DNA from: Nigrospora sphaerica
Taxonomy: Eukaryota; Ascomycota; Sordariomycetes; Amphisphaeriales; Apiosporaceae
Assembly (NCBI GenBank): GCA_018287875.1
Contig: JAGVVL010000002.1
Location: 8,742,001 to 8,806,000 of the forward strand
Reading direction: 5' to 3'
DNA length: 64,000 nt
Under the pieces are notes generated by a model. It was not told where the DNA came from. It was given only the letters and a program-made list of their open reading frames with translations, and made no database searches. This document shows positions 11,932 to 24,169 of the stretch, piece after piece. Position 1 is the stretch's first letter, and each line of letters begins with the position of its first letter. Made by a program: the position numbers and the translations under genes.

Positions 11932-13938
11932 TTAGTCGATCTTGATGGACGAGTAGATCTTTTGACAAAACGCCCAGCTCGCAAAGTATCCGATGGAGCC
12001 TGCGACACGTTAGCTAAGCATACGGGAGGACGGGCACGCGAATGACTACCTACCAGTCAAGATGAAGAAGAGGAAGGACAGCAGGGCGCTGTACCCAATG
12101 TACAGTACCGTGCCCGACAAACCGCCCAGCGATAGCTTGCTCATCAGGTAAATCAGGGCGTTTGCAAACACGTAGCCGGCGCTCATGCCGGCCGCCATGA
12201 AGGATCGCCACTGCCAGTGGTAGTTCTCGGCGCAGAGCAGGAAGTAGACCATCAGCACGGTGACGGCCGCGCACGTGATGATCATGAGACCGTAGCAAAG
12301 GAAGAGAAACCCGAACATGTAGTAGAACTTGCTGAACCAGATAGAGCTCATAATGAAGTACAGCTCGACGAAAATGGCGCCGAATGGCAAGATGCCCACC
12401 AGAAGCATGCTGGGGAGCGGCTTGAGGTACGTCGTTGTGGGCGGGATCTGGCGCGGGATCTGGTTGGTGCGCACCGGAGGCTCTATCGCCGGCGCGCGGA
12501 AGCCGAGCCACGAACCGGCCACCGAGAGCGGCACCGAAAAGATGAACCAGATAGCGATAATAATGAGCATCGTACTCAGCGGTACCGCACCGGCCGAGCC
12601 ATTGGCCCACAGAAAGAGGTTGAGGAAGAAGCAAGTCGCGAATACGATGCCGGGGACCAGCACGGGCGTCAGAATAATGTTGACCTTCCACTGCTCACCG
12701 CCAAACGACTTGTAGACGCGCGCCGACGTGTAGCCGCCCACGAATCCCAACACCGTGTAGAGCAGGATCATGATAGTGCCGAGCGAGCCACGGTTCGAGG
12801 GCGAAAGGAAGCCGAGCAGCGCAAAGCAGATGGTGAAGCCCGTCATGACGAAAAGCTGGGCACCATTGCCCAGGAAGACGGACAGAAGCAGCGGGCGCGA
12901 GGGCGTGCGGAACACGTCGCCATGCACAAGCTTCCAGCCCGAGTCCTCCTGCACACCATCCTCGAGGGCCGAGGTGCCCGAAAGGTCGTCCAGGTTGATC
13001 TGGTCCAGGCGGTTGTACCGGGCGATGTCCTTCTTCAGGGCGCGGAACAGGACCGACGTGACGGTCACCACCAGGAAGATGACCACGATGGCAGAGTTGA
13101 CGAGCGAGAACCAGTGAATCTTGGGGTCGAAGACATGCAAGTACTTGTCCCAGCGCGTGGCCCAGGCCGTGGGCGACTTGGTCCAGTAGACGCTGTAGGT
13201 GTACTGCACCTTGGTGTTGCCGTCCTCGGCCAGGATGACGGGCGGCAGCGACTCGTCGAGGCAGTTGGCGCTGCCTTCAGGGTAGGCGCGCGACCAGGGC
13301 TGGACGATGACACCGACAACGCGCAGCTGGTTCGGGTTGTTGTTGACCTCATGGTAATCGATAACGATGTCGTAGTGGTTGTGGAAGACGGGCTGGTCCG
13401 ACGAGTCGGTGTCGATGGAGCCGAGCTGGAAGCCGGCGCTCTCAAAGGTGGTATCGGTCGACTCCTCGTAGATTTGTTGGCCGGCCGGCAGGCCGTCGAT
13501 GAGCCAGTTCAGGGCGTAACCCTGCATGATGCGCATGTTGACGAAGTGGGCCGAGGTGTGGTCGTAGGTCGACTGGCAGAGCTGCTTGCACGTCTCGTTC
13601 TGGGCCATGTGCAGCTCGAAGGGCGACGTCATGATGCGGTCGCCGAAGAGGATGCTGCCAAGGCTCTCTGATACGTATTTGGGGCCCTCGGGGTCTTGCG
13701 GCTTGCAGAACTGGAAGCGCTCATGGTAGTAGTCGTAGGACATGACCGAGTGCAGCAGGGCATCCTTTGTGGAGGCGACGGCCTTGACACTGTTGACATA
13801 TAGGGGCACATCGTCGCCCGGTTTGTACGATGTTGGCGCGACACCAGGGAGGTAGAAGGCAGATGTGAGCTGGGGGACAACGGCGACGAGGGCTGTTAAG
13901 AGCGCCGCCGGCGAGGATGCTGTCGAGAGACTCCTCAT
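11932..13938 (-). CDS. TM9 superfamily protein (Emp70/nonaspanin)
   Basis: Exon 12054-13938 and a short last exon 11932-11999 are separated by a 54-bp intron (12000-12053), giving about 650 residues. The protein has an N-terminal signal peptide (residues ~1-27) ending before FYLPGVAP, a typical start of mature nonaspanins. A luminal domain of about 270 residues follows, then nine hydrophobic helices from about residue 280 on. Conserved runs include YNRLDQ, GDVFRTP, NGAQLF and PLSVAGSWLGFRAPAIEPPV. The short last exon supplies the end IYSSIKID. Its terminal K-x-D matches the KXD/E signal that retains TM9 proteins in the Golgi through COPI (family knowledge). It probably helps sort membrane proteins in the endosome/Golgi system. 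The last exon is too short to be seen without splicing. Confidence 0.95.
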
Positions 13939-15891
13939 GGCCGGAATGTGGGTGCGTGCGGATGTGGGCGGACGTGATTATCGATCGGGCAACCTGTTGA
14001 GAGGCTGCGCGGTCAGGAAGGGTGACGTCCAGTAGGGGCGTTGCCGTGCAGCATGGAATGTGTAGTCGAGGCAATCGAGGCAGAAGCGTGCCTTGTCCAC
14101 ACGGGAGACAAGCCCGCAGGCCAGAGGCCATCTGGCCGTCTCTCCCGTGTGGGACAGTGCCGCGCAAGCTGCCATTCGCGCCCCTGGCCACCCGCCCTCG
14201 GCACACAGCAGGACGGAGAACTTACGTATGTGAATATCTATGAAGAGATACAGACGGACGAGTGGATGTCTGTTGCCAATCCGTATTCAGGGCATGGGCG
14301 ACAGACGGATGTTTAGTCGTAGGTACGTAGGAGGTGGGAAAGGGAGGCCGAGCTGAATGCGCGCGCTCGCGCCGAGGCAACGGACAAGCTAGCAAAGGAG
14401 GCTATCGACGGACCAGTTCGAGGGCTTGACCGGGAGGGCGTCGGTTGGCAAGGAAGCGAGATGGCTCGCGCAAACGGTCGACGATGCGGCACAGCCTTGG
14501 AACGAGGTGGGATGGATGTTGTTGATGGAATGGCCCATGCCAGGTCACTAAGTGTTGTTAGGTTGCTGGCTGGCTTCAGCCTCGCCCCCCAAGCTCTACT
14601 ACACATTGATTGTATGGGATCAATGTACGTGTATCGTTGTAAGCGGGTTTCGACAGCTGTCATTTTGGGCCTAATCGCTCCTCGCTCCTCCCCTGGAACA
14701 CTGGGGTGCGCCTGCACCCATAGGCTGCCGACTTATCCGACCTAACCATCCCCTAGTCTCACATTCGTCTTAGAAAATCGTCCACGGAACATACTTCAGT
14801 TCCTCTGTATTCATAGGACCCTAGATAAAACCAACCACCCGTGAACGTCGACCTTTGCATATACTAATACGTAGCCGCATCATCTACCTGCTTCTCACCC
14901 GCACATTATACGCTTTCAGAAGACAGCAATTACGGGACCCGCCGACACGATTCACGCGACGTGCCACTTCGGCAGCATGACGTACTTGCATGTACTTATG
15001 CATCTATCTACCCTGGACGGATGCAGCGCGAGGCTCCTATGGCAACTGCACCTATTCCATCCCACGCTGTTGAAACCTGACTCCGGCCCTGCCTACTTAC
15101 CCACATGTCACAAAAGGAACCAGCGCCGAACGCAAACACGGATGGTGCTCGGTGTCCTGCTTCATCACATACTGCTACAATGTCCCTATCACATCCTCTT
15201 TCAGGGGACACCCGAACTGAATCGCATCAAAGCCAAGTATTTGCGTGCCTGTTGATGCCGTTCCTGGCCTTGTCGCTAGGATCCACCATGCACTTACACT
15301 GCCATATCTACATCGTGTAGATGAGATGTATCTATCTCGGCTGGACTGCGTATAACGTGATGCCCACCCATAGTGGCTGTAAAACCATTGGATACAATAT
15401 GTGGCAAGAAGGTACACGTATGTCTGTCGTAAAACGAATCGTGTATCCGGTAGAGCCCCGTGCTGAGGCGTAGTGGAGGATGCCGCGGTAACACCCGTAG
15501 GTTTCGAGCTTTTCCGTGTTTCCGAAGGGCGAACATCGCCCAATTGCCTCGCAATTTCCTTCTAACTGATGCTCAAAGAAAGAACCGACTTAGGTGCCAA
15601 CAAATATACTTAATTCTCTAACTACCATCCCTCCACAAACCATACACGCCCCTCCCCCTCACATATTGGGGTGGCTTGATGGAGCAAAGCCTAGGCGGGT
15701 TCGAATTTCAGGGACCCCCACATCCCGCTTGCTGGTGGACCCTATCGCTTATCGGCACTCTTATCGCCAACATTTTTTCTTACCTACAATCTCAGGCGCG
15801 CGAAACACCGTCCATTCACCATCCGGTCTCGCCCCTCGCTTCGCTCGTGCCGTGACGAACAAACGCATCACCAGTGTGTCCCCCGAAAACG
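13939..15891. other. Divergent intergenic region between TM9 and LCP5-like genes
   Basis: Nearly 2 kb lie between two genes transcribed outward, so this should contain both promoters and 5' UTRs. Short open frames here have no recognisable domain. No tRNA or transposon ends were identified. Confidence 0.5.
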
Positions 15892-17085
15892 ATGGCGGTC
15901 CAACTCTCCCTGCCAGCCCTGCTGGACACACTAACGTCGTCGCTGACTTCGGCGCACGAGGCGACGCCCAAACTCTCCAGCCTGGCGGGCGGCCCGACGC
16001 CCGACGGCGTGTCGCTCCTCGACGTCAAGAACGAGCTGCTGCTGTCGTACCTGCAGAACCTGGTCTTCCTCATCCTGCTCAAGATCCGCCGGGCGCGTAG
16101 CCGAGGACAAAGAAACAAGGAAGAAGACAATGACGACGATAAGAACCTCTCGGATACGGTTGTCGAGAAGCTGGTCGAGCTGCGCCTGTACCTAGAGCAC
16201 GGCGTGCGGCCGCTCGAGGAGAAGCTGCGCTTCCAGCTCGACAAGATTCTGCGCGCAGCCGATGATGCCGACCGCAACGCCGAGATGACGAAGCAGCAGG
16301 CCGACGCCGAGGCCGCGGCGTCAAGCTCCGACGACGACGACAACTCGGACTCCGACGACGGGGAAGACAAGGCGACGGGGGCAAAACCCCCCAGCTTCGC
16401 CCACAACCCGGCCTTCCAACAGGCGGGCGTCGCCCTCAACTTCCGTGCGCCCTCCAAGAACATGGCCGGCATGGCGGCGGCCGCGGCGCCCGACGCCGAC
16501 CGGACAGGCGTATACCGGCCGCCCAAGATCAACCCGACGGCGATGCCGACGACGGACAATTTCCGCGAGGCTCGGCGCGCGCGCGGGCCCCTCAAGTCGG
16601 CCACCATGGACGAGTACATCCGCGAGGAGCTGTCGGCGGCGCCCACGGCCCAGCCGTCGGTCGGAACCAACGTCGAAAAGTTCGGCCGCTCCGTCAAGAC
16701 GGCCAAGCAGCGCGACGAGGAGGCCCGCCGCCGCGAGTACGAGGAGTCCAACTTCGTGCGCTTGCCCCAGGAGAGCAAGGCCGACCGCGCCAAGCGCAAG
16801 AAGGCCGAGGGTGGCGCTCGCGCCAACAAGATGCAGTTCGGCGGCGAGGACTGGCACGACCTCGGCGAGGGAGCCGCCCGCATCGACCGCCTCACCGCTC
16901 GCAAGGGCGGCCGCAGCGGCGGCAGCACCAAGGAGCTGCTCGACCGCAGCCGCAAGCGCGGTCGCGACGTCACCGACAGCGCCCGCGGCAGCGGCCACAG
17001 CGAGGGCGTCCGCGAAATGGGCGAACACTTCCAGAAACGCCTCAAGATTATGGAGGGCGGCCGTCGCGATCGTGGCAAGCGGTAG
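15892..17085 (+). CDS. LCP5: Lcp5/neuroguidin-like rRNA processing factor
   Basis: A single exon of 397 codons starts at the ATG giving MAVQLSLPALL; an upstream GTG extension is not needed. The N-terminal ~100 residues form the helical Sas10/Utp3/C1D domain (LLDVKNELLLSYLQNLVFLI, then KLVELRLYLEHGVRPLEEKL). An acidic Ser/Asp stretch (SSSDDDDNSDSDDGEDK, about 144-160) follows. The C-terminal half has the family hallmark REYEESNFVRLPQESKADRA and ends in a basic Arg/Lys-rich tail. Lcp5 is part of the U3 snoRNP/SSU processome that makes 18S rRNA in the nucleolus, and neuroguidin is the animal counterpart. Length and domain order match. The alternative, Sas10/Utp3 itself, is less likely because that protein is longer and lacks the ENFVRLP block. 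Confidence 0.9.
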   Translation: MAVQLSLPALLDTLTSSLTSAHEATPKLSSLAGGPTPDGVSLLDVKNELLLSYLQNLVFLILLKIRRARSRGQRNKEEDNDDDKNLSDTVVEKLVELRLYLEHGVRPLEEKLRFQLDKILRAADDADRNAEMTKQQADAEAAASSSDDDDNSDSDDGEDKATGAKPPSFAHNPAFQQAGVALNFRAPSKNMAGMAAAAAPDADRTGVYRPPKINPTAMPTTDNFREARRARGPLKSATMDEYIREELSAAPTAQPSVGTNVEKFGRSVKTAKQRDEEARRREYEESNFVRLPQESKADRAKRKKAEGGARANKMQFGGEDWHDLGEGAARIDRLTARKGGRSGGSTKELLDRSRKRGRDVTDSARGSGHSEGVREMGEHFQKRLKIMEGGRRDRGKR

Positions 17086-17494
17086 GAAAAGCATCGTGGA
17101 AGTTGGAGTCGTTTGGACTGCCACCCTGTATCCGTGGCGGCAATTTTGATACCCGAAGTTATGTACAAGTGTTAAAACAAAAATGCATGAGGACGTTCCA
17201 TCGTTCATATTCTTCCGACCACAGCTCCTAACGCCATGCCATATGCCGCGCCCCATCAGGTCCCGCCCTTTCTCGTCTGGCAGAACTGCCTTCACAAAAC
17301 TCCAGCACACTGTTGAGTCAGGCCTGTTATACGGGTTGTTGGGAAGACCAGTTGCCACTACCTCTTCCTTTTACGGGAACATCCGATTGTTAGGATGGGT
17401 TCCGGCAACGCGAGGAAGTGATTACCATGGTACCCACAGGGTCCAAAGGGATCGTTTTGCTGTTTGACAAGTCCCAATGTGATGCAAGCAACTT
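17086..17494. other. Convergent 3' region
   Basis: This short stretch lies between the convergent ends of the LCP5-like gene and the monooxygenase gene. Nothing beyond presumed 3' UTRs is visible. Confidence 0.5.
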
Positions 17495-19130
17495 CTAGAA
17501 ACTCACACCCTTATCGCGACCGACCTCATGTCGCAGACCCAGGCCGTCACGGATGGGAGCCTCGGCTTGGATGACTTTCTTGGGCAGGGCAGCGCCGACG
17601 CCGAAAAAGACAAAGGCGGCCCATTTCCAGCGGAAGGGGTTGATGGTGACACAGAAGGTGAACCACCAGACCAGCTCGAGGTAGGTGAAGAAGTCAAAGG
17701 CGCCCGTGGGGGCCGTGGCCTTGAGCAGCTTGGTCATGTCGATCCAGCGACGCATCCAAAAGGGCGACGGCCGCGTCAACGGGTCCGACAGAAACATGAG
17801 CAGAATGCGGGTGTAGATGCCGATATGCCAGTTGCCCACGGTGCCAATGGCGCCCAGGTAGGTACAGTTGATGGCCGAGACGGACGGGTGCGTGGGCGGG
17901 ATCGTCTGGAGGTACCAGTTGGGCGGTCCATACTTGTCGCCGAACGAGTCTTTGGGGAGGAAGTCCAACGATGGCCGCTCGAAGCCTGTCGCCAGCACCA
18001 CCATGTCGCCTTCGATGAGCTCCTTGCGGCCCGGCCCGCCGGGCTTGACACCGCGCTCGCGCCGGTTCATGATGACGCCGTTGTCGGTGAAGCCCTCAAT
18101 GTCACCGCGCACCCACTCAGCCTCGCCATTGCGCATCCGGTCCATGACATCCGAGTTGACCATGGGTGTGTCGGTGAAAATGCCTTTGCCGTGGGGCGCG
18201 ATGTCCTCAAGGTCGCGATAGAAGAATTTGCGGAGCAGCGTCTCGGGAATCCACGAGAAGATGGTCTCCTGGCCGAAGATGTTGAGCGAGAGTAGAATGT
18301 CGACGAACAGATTGCGCGGGATTATCCACTTCTCGCTGCGACTGAGGATATACGTCTTGGCCGCTCCCTCTGCAGCACCGTACTCGAGCGCTTCAACGGC
18401 GGACGCACCACCGCCCACAACCAGCATCGTCTTGCCCTTGGCCTTAACCCCAGTCAACTGGCTCGAGTGGTAAACGGGCCCGCGGAACTTGTCCAAGCCA
18501 TCGATCTTGGGCATCTGAGGCGCGCCACAGGTGCCCACGGCGGCAATCAGGCCCTCGAAGGTGCCGTTCTTCTCGTCGTCGTTGATGATCCAGCGGCCTT
18601 TGGCATCCTGCGACACCTTTGTGATTTTGTGGTTGAAGCGAGTCTTTGGTTGCAAGTTGTAGCGCTCCCACAGCCGCCGTACCTGGCTGATGATTTGCTG
18701 TCGGTCCGGATACCCACGATCCCATTGCACCGTAGGGTGGAAGCGATACATGAGCGAATGGATTTGGAGACTCGAGGTGCTATTGACTTTCTGTTACCCG
18801 TGCAGTTGGTCAGCCGCGATACTTTCTGACTTGGTTGCGGACGAGGATCATACGCACACTCCAGATGCCGCCAAGGTTCTTCTCGTCCCCGGCTTCGAAG
18901 ATGACGACGTCAAAACCGTGGCCTACACAGTGCGCGGCAGCAGTGACACCGGTGATGCCGGCACCGATGATGGCGACCTTGGGGCGCGACAACTCGGCGT
19001 CGGGCCGCGGTGGGTTAGGCGCAAGTAAATAGCCGACGAGCCATTGCCACAGCTCGAAGAGAAAGAGGATGGGGTGCAGGAAGGGGTTGGCGACGGACGA
19101 GTCAAACGTATTGCCCGTGTTGCCCGCCAT
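17495..19130 (-). CDS. Flavin-containing monooxygenase-like protein
   Basis: Exon 18858-19130 and exon 17495-18790 are joined by a 67-bp GTGCGT..CAG intron, giving 522 residues; splicing restores GGIWSKVNSTSSLQIHS. A hydrophobic N-terminal anchor (about 18-36) precedes the FAD-binding Rossmann motif VAIIGAGITG (about 52-61). A second dinucleotide motif, VVGGGASAVE (about 215-224), should bind NADPH, and VYHSSQL lies between them at about 197-203. A C-terminal hydrophobic region (LVWWFTFCVTINPF, then AAFVFFGVGAAL) suggests a second membrane contact. These are class B flavin monooxygenase features; the enzyme would oxygenate a nucleophilic or carbonyl substrate using NADPH and O2. The substrate is unknown. 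Baeyer-Villiger activity is possible but its longer signature is not evident. No biosynthetic cluster surrounds it. Confidence 0.88.
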
Positions 19131-20309
19131 AGTAACGGGTGCGTAGCTGCCAGTACTAGGCTATGAGCAGGGAGGATAAAAAAAGATCAACAATTGACGG
19201 CGATGAGTAGACGTTGTTCCAAGAAGGTGAGGAGCCTGAGTCAGGGAGTCTCTAAGAGGCAGGAACGACGCAAAGAAATAGGCATCGCCAGAGATGGTGA
19301 CGACAGTACTAATAAGAAATCGGAAGAGGTCGCATGTGCGCAAGGATGCCGGCACTTGGGTATGAAGTCAATTGGTTTGCGCAGGTTCCAGGAAACCAAC
19401 GGCCTGAAACGGTCGGCTGGGTGCTCTGACGTCAGGATCGTAAAGATCGCAATGGCCATGCCTGCCAAATGGGCATTTTTTGCTGACATGTGAAAGCGCG
19501 GGTGGGTATCACAGCTGCGGCCACGGCAGCTACTGGGCCTGTAGCTAGTGGACGACAGCACAACTACAGAGGAAGGACGAAAGCAGGCGCACTTTGGGCA
19601 AGGAAGGGAACTGGTTAAACAGCCAATAGGTATCTGATGTTAACTGATATGGACATCAATGCTCTTTGCGAGAAATTGCGCAACCGGGCTGTATCAAGAT
19701 TAGAAAGCACTTACGTCGTCCTAACGCAGAGTTTACGATGCACATCGTCAAGCACTGTACACAGTACTTAAGTAATGGAGGGGTGAGACGGAGCTAAGCT
19801 CCGCCGTGCCCCTGCCTCACTGGAACGGGACGCAGCCGCGGAATACCCACTTGCTCACTTCTAGCAGGCGTGATCTTATGCACAAGCTGTTTATGGGCCT
19901 CCAAGCAAGCATGGAAGAAGCATGTATGGAAGCTCGCCCAGCGGCTATCTTCACCGGGAACAAATCACGGACCAACCTATGCACGACACGTTAATGGTCT
20001 CTTGCCGAGCCCCGCCCTGAACGTGCGATGTTGACGGGCAGAAAGAACTGTTGATGAGCGGCACGCAGCGCGAGTTGCTCCGCCGCCACACCCGGCCCGT
20101 TGACACCCAGTACACGAACGGGCAGACAGCATATTTCGCCATGGCAGGCTTTCATGCTGCACCACGCAGTCACTGGACCATGGAACATGTCCTACAACGG
20201 CGCAGGGAAACTTCATCAATCAGCTATCCTGGCACCAAAGTCGGAGCCCATGCCGTGCCTCGCTGGGCGGGCAGATCTGCCCTGTGTCTGGTCCGCCTGC
20301 CGTCGTCTC
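19131..20309. other. Intergenic region, no supported gene
   Basis: These 1.2 kb lie between the monooxygenase 5' end and the permease 3' end. Open frames are short and unrecognisable; nothing structural was seen. Confidence 0.45.
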
Positions 20310-21936
20310 TCAACGACCAAGCAGCTTGAGCTCAAGGTAGCGCGCGGGCAGGTATACCACCAGAGTCACGACAAAGGTGAATTCGTTGGCAACATCGCCG
20401 CCCGATGGGCCGATGAGCCCGCCAAGCGGCCCCACGAACCACGTCTCGACCATTCCCAGGACCCAGGCCACTACGCCCAGCAAAAATGCCGTGATGGCCG
20501 CCAAGCCGACGGGCAACCGCTTCGGGTCATTCCATCCATCAAGGTCGTAGTTGGCAAAGTCGCCGCCCCGGAAGACCCAGTGCTCGCAGAACATGATGAC
20601 AAAGTACGACGTGCACCAGTAGCCCAGCATCGAAAGAAAATTTTCGAGGTACGTGTTCAACTCCTCGCGCCCGCCCAGCGCCAGGCCCAGGATGGCGGCG
20701 AAGCACAACAGCGTCCAGATGAAGCGCGGCAGCCGTGCGAACGGCCGCGAGAGCTGCTGGCACGAGATTGCGGCACTGTAGATGCTGATGACGTTCACGT
20801 TGATGCCCGACAATACGAGAAGCGTCAAGAGCAGCTTGGCAAAACCGCGCGGGTACAGCATCTCCTGGATCAGGAAGCCGATGCCCTCCTCCTGGTACGT
20901 CGTCGCCCAGTCGGCCCGGTTGTTGAGCGCCGACGACACGACGCAGCCGGCAACCATGCCGACGCTGGTCGGTAACGCGATGCCAAACATAGTCATGAAG
21001 AAGACTTTGACGCGCGACGTGTCGACGGGGTAGTGCACGTAGTAATCGGACGCCATGGTGCACCACGACGCCGAGCTGCCGTAGACGATGGCGATGAGGC
21101 TGAGCACGGCGCCCGACAACTCGGCCCCCTGCACGCGCGGCTCGGGGCTGTTGTCGGCATAGCGGCCCGTCTCGCCAAAGAAGATGAGGAAGATGATGAA
21201 AAAGACGATCCAGGCGTAGCGTTCATAAACCAGAATGGCTTTGAGGCCCACCAAGGAGATGAACATGGACACGACGGCCAGGATGATGATGCCCGCAATC
21301 AGCGACAGGTGGCCGTCGGCGACGGCCGTGAGCGCCAGCCCGCCCGTGATGCAGGCCACCGACGCCCAGCCAATCTGGACGATTGTGTTGAGCAGGGCGA
21401 TGAGCTTGTTGGGCCACCAGCCGAAGCTGAAGCGGCTCATGGATATCTGGCGCAGGCCCGTCGCGGGGCCAAAGGTGGCCGAGAAACCCGTCAGCGCGCC
21501 GCCCAAGATGGAGGCAAAGATGGTAATGACAATGGCTTGCCGGAGCGAGAGGCCAAATTTCCAGCCCAGGAAGCCCGTGGCGAAGCAAGACGTGTTCATC
21601 TGCGAAGAAGATCAACTTGTGCTCCTTTGGTCAAACCCCTAGGCCAGGGCCAATTACCGTGCTCGATGCCCAAAGAAGCGCCATGGAGAGCTCTTGGTGC
21701 CAAGGGACCGGGTGCTTGTCCTCGGGCATCTTGCGTATGATGGCCTCGGACTCGACGCCCAACTTGGCGTCCATGCGCACCTCGAACCGACGCAGCGCCG
21801 CCAGCACCCCCGTCCCCCCGTGCACCTCGTCGACGCTGTTGCCGTATAAGTCGTTGCTGCCTGTCTTGTGCGGTGGCACAGCGCCATCGTCCTTCTCGCC
21901 GGGTCCACCGCGGCCCGTCTCCAGATCGCTCGACAT
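20310..21936 (-). CDS. NCS1 nucleobase permease (Fcy2-like)
   Basis: Exon 21658-21936 and exon 20310-21599 are separated by a 58-bp intron (21600-21657), giving 522 residues. Splicing restores LLWASSTMNTSCFATGFLGW, the start of helix 1 in purine-cytosine permeases. The N-terminal ~80 residues are cytosolic and acidic. Family features include FSATFGPATGLRQISMSRFS (helices 2-3), a G/A-rich helix 3, SSASWCTMASDYYVHYPVDT, SGINVNVISIYSAAIS and CEHWVFRGGDFANYDLDGWN near helices 9-10. Twelve hydrophobic segments can be counted. The role is proton-coupled uptake of cytosine, purines or a related base at the plasma membrane. The Fcy rather than Fur branch is suggested by overall motif spacing, without substrate certainty. 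Confidence 0.92.
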
Positions 21937-23803
21937 GGTGGCGGTTGGCTTGTGTCGGTCGTTCCGTCTCCGAGTGCGTGTGTACGGCTCTTGTCGACGC
22001 GAGAGGCAAGCAGCGAAAAGCAGCAGCGCAGTCCTCGAAAGGGGCATACACACACACAAACGAAAGTGAGAATGGGGGAGTGGAGGGGAAGGGGGCAGCA
22101 ACGCGGTTATCTCAGGACGAGTACCCTCCGCTGGCGCTACTCGGGTGGCCGGTTGCTTACGGGCTCGCTGCAGCGCGCCTCTCCATTTATCTCCATACAG
22201 GGAAAATTTGTTCCTCGAAGTGGGTTGCTCTGGTTTTTCCTGCGCACCTTGCGGCACCAGCAGGACATGCCATCAAAGGCCCGCGCAGTTTCTGGGGCAC
22301 CGGCCTCGAAAAACGCGCGAACTTTTAGCCAGATCTCGGCACCGATTTCCCGTGAGCATCAGGACCCTGGCCGCGCACGCGTGGAGCTTTCAGGGACCCC
22401 CCAGGTGGAGGAGCCAAGAGGCGAGGCACCACCGGCAGGACCGAAGGGGAAGCTGATCAAGCTTCTTGCCACTGGAACGGCGCGCCACCGTTTGCCTTGT
22501 TTCTGTCTAGCACGCGGCCGCTCTCGGCAGTGTCCATCTTGGCGACGGCTTCGTGATTGGCTCTCGGCGTAACCAAGGCGTCGCTTATCAACGGGTCCCG
22601 AAAGCTTGGTTTCCAAAAACGTACTGCCGTGACAAAGAAGAAAAGGGCAATTGCCGCCCGTCGCCTGTTCAGCTCGTTCGCAGGACGAGACTCGGCCGCA
22701 TCCGTGGCATCGCTACGGCTCGTCGCGCTGTCCAAGCGGAAAGCCTGGCGTCATGATGCAACGTCAGCTAGCTGACAGGCCCGAAGCGAATGAGCGCTCG
22801 TTCATTCATGCACATACAACTACCTGTATCTTGTTCCCGTCGCCCGTTCCCGGGCTTGCTTGCCATGGGTTCTCACGGGGGCCGTGCCGTCCGCATCAGG
22901 TTTGTTCGGAAGAAGAGGCATGAGCTTTTCGCGATCCCGAGGTAGTGTAGGATAGTACACCTTGGCAATAGGTCACCGCCAGCCCTCTCTTTTTGCAGGC
23001 CGGGGCCGGCCTATCGTGGAAACGGATTTAGCCAACGGCCGCAGCCGGTGTTGCTGACCGCATCGATATGGAGAATCCCCGCCCCCTGACGTAAGTAATG
23101 CGTACACTTCGTGGTAGGAACAAGCCACGGAGGCGTTTTGCACTTGTTGTGGCTGACCGGCTTTCGCAGGGACGAGAGAACTAGGTCACCTTTAGTAATG
23201 ACAGCCCAGGTAGTTGGCGACGGCTTATGCCTAGCAAGCACTGATTTGTGAAGCCGTCGCAACGGTCAATTTTGAAGGTCGGTCGCCTTGGTCGGGGCTC
23301 ACAGAGTAATGGCGCTGCGTAGTATTGTAACAGCGGTTCGTCTCGAGCTCCCCCTTTCTAATGCAATGGCACATCACTTGAATAGTAAAGCACATGAGGC
23401 TATCCTCGATCATACGACGTAGAATCTGGGTTTGGTCGAGGAAGGTGGCGCTGGTCAAGAGGATGAATCGTGATGCTGAAGTAATGAAGACGAAGCGAAG
23501 AATTCTGTCCGACGGACGGCACTGTGGCTGAAAGCTTGTTACAAGACAAAATACAGATATATGGGTAGGGGATCTCTCTACTGGCCTGGCCATCATGCGT
23601 TCTGGCTACCGTGAAGAAGGTCCATTCCGCATTCCACCCAACTACATCAGATCATCGCTCCATTCGTACTCGCGCGATCAAGGCTTCGATCCCTCGGCTC
23701 GATGTCCTCCTACCAGCACCTCCTCATAGAACCCCCTTTTAGGATCCGTAGGAAGGCCGCCCGGCGTTGGGTTTCCTCCCAGGCGAGGGCGACGCGAGCC
23801 AGT
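21937..23803. other. Intergenic region, no supported gene
   Basis: This region holds the permease promoter and the 3' region of the small secreted protein gene. Open frames at 21868-22572 and 22457-22735 are GC-driven and domainless. No repeats or RNA genes were recognised. Confidence 0.45.
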
Positions 23804-24169
23804 TTAGATGCCGCTCCAGCTGACGCGGACGCGGCCGGCGCCGAGACCAGCCAGCTTGGAGAATACGGCCGGGGTGACGTCGATGGCCTCAGCGTTGCAA
23901 CCGGCGCACTTGTCGAGGACGCTGGCCGTGGCCGCCCGGCCTTGGTAGTTTATGATGACGGTGCGGCCGCAGATTGGGTCCTGGTTCGGGTTCGCCGCCT
24001 TGAAGTAGGCCGCGCTCACCGACGCCACGAGGTCCCCCTCCTGGATCGCCCGCCCGCACGCCCCGTAGCCGCCCCTCGGGTTGTAGGACGTTAGGTCGCC
24101 CTTATGGGCGGCGGCGCGCCCGGCGGCGGCGGCGGCGAGGACGAGGGAGTTCAGGGTCCTGAACTGCAT
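23804..24169 (-). CDS. Secreted double-psi beta-barrel (expansin/RlpA-like) protein
   Basis: The 121-residue protein has an Ala-rich signal peptide (about 1-21, cleavage near RAAA-HKGD) and one RlpA-like double-psi beta-barrel domain. Diagnostic pieces are DLTSYNPRGGYGACG (about 25-39), VSAAYF, VDKC-type LDKCAGCNAEAIDVTPAVF (about 86-104) and GRVRVSW near the end. Small proteins like this belong to the barwin/expansin-like group secreted by fungi. They lack a carbohydrate-binding module, and some act on plant or insect surfaces, though no activity can be assigned here. It is a single exon starting at the only well-placed ATG. The poly-Ala run in the signal peptide comes from a GCC/GCG simple repeat. 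It sits at the edge of the transposon-rich region. Confidence 0.85.
   Translation of the reverse strand: MQFRTLNSLVLAAAAAGRAAAHKGDLTSYNPRGGYGACGRAIQEGDLVASVSAAYFKAANPNQDPICGRTVIINYQGRAATASVLDKCAGCNAEAIDVTPAVFSKLAGLGAGRVRVSWSGI

Noticed and set aside
12217..13671. 484-codon plus-strand open frame
   Set aside because: It is the antisense shadow of the TM9 gene; low-complexity, with no homology signature.
15690..15720. tRNA T-loop-like GGGTTCGAATTTC
   Set aside because: There is no matching acceptor stem, D-arm or anticodon arm around it.
15874..15891. Upstream GTG start giving six extra residues to the LCP5-like protein
   Set aside because: Nuclear fungal genes start at ATG almost always, and the ATG at 15892 gives a normal N-terminus.
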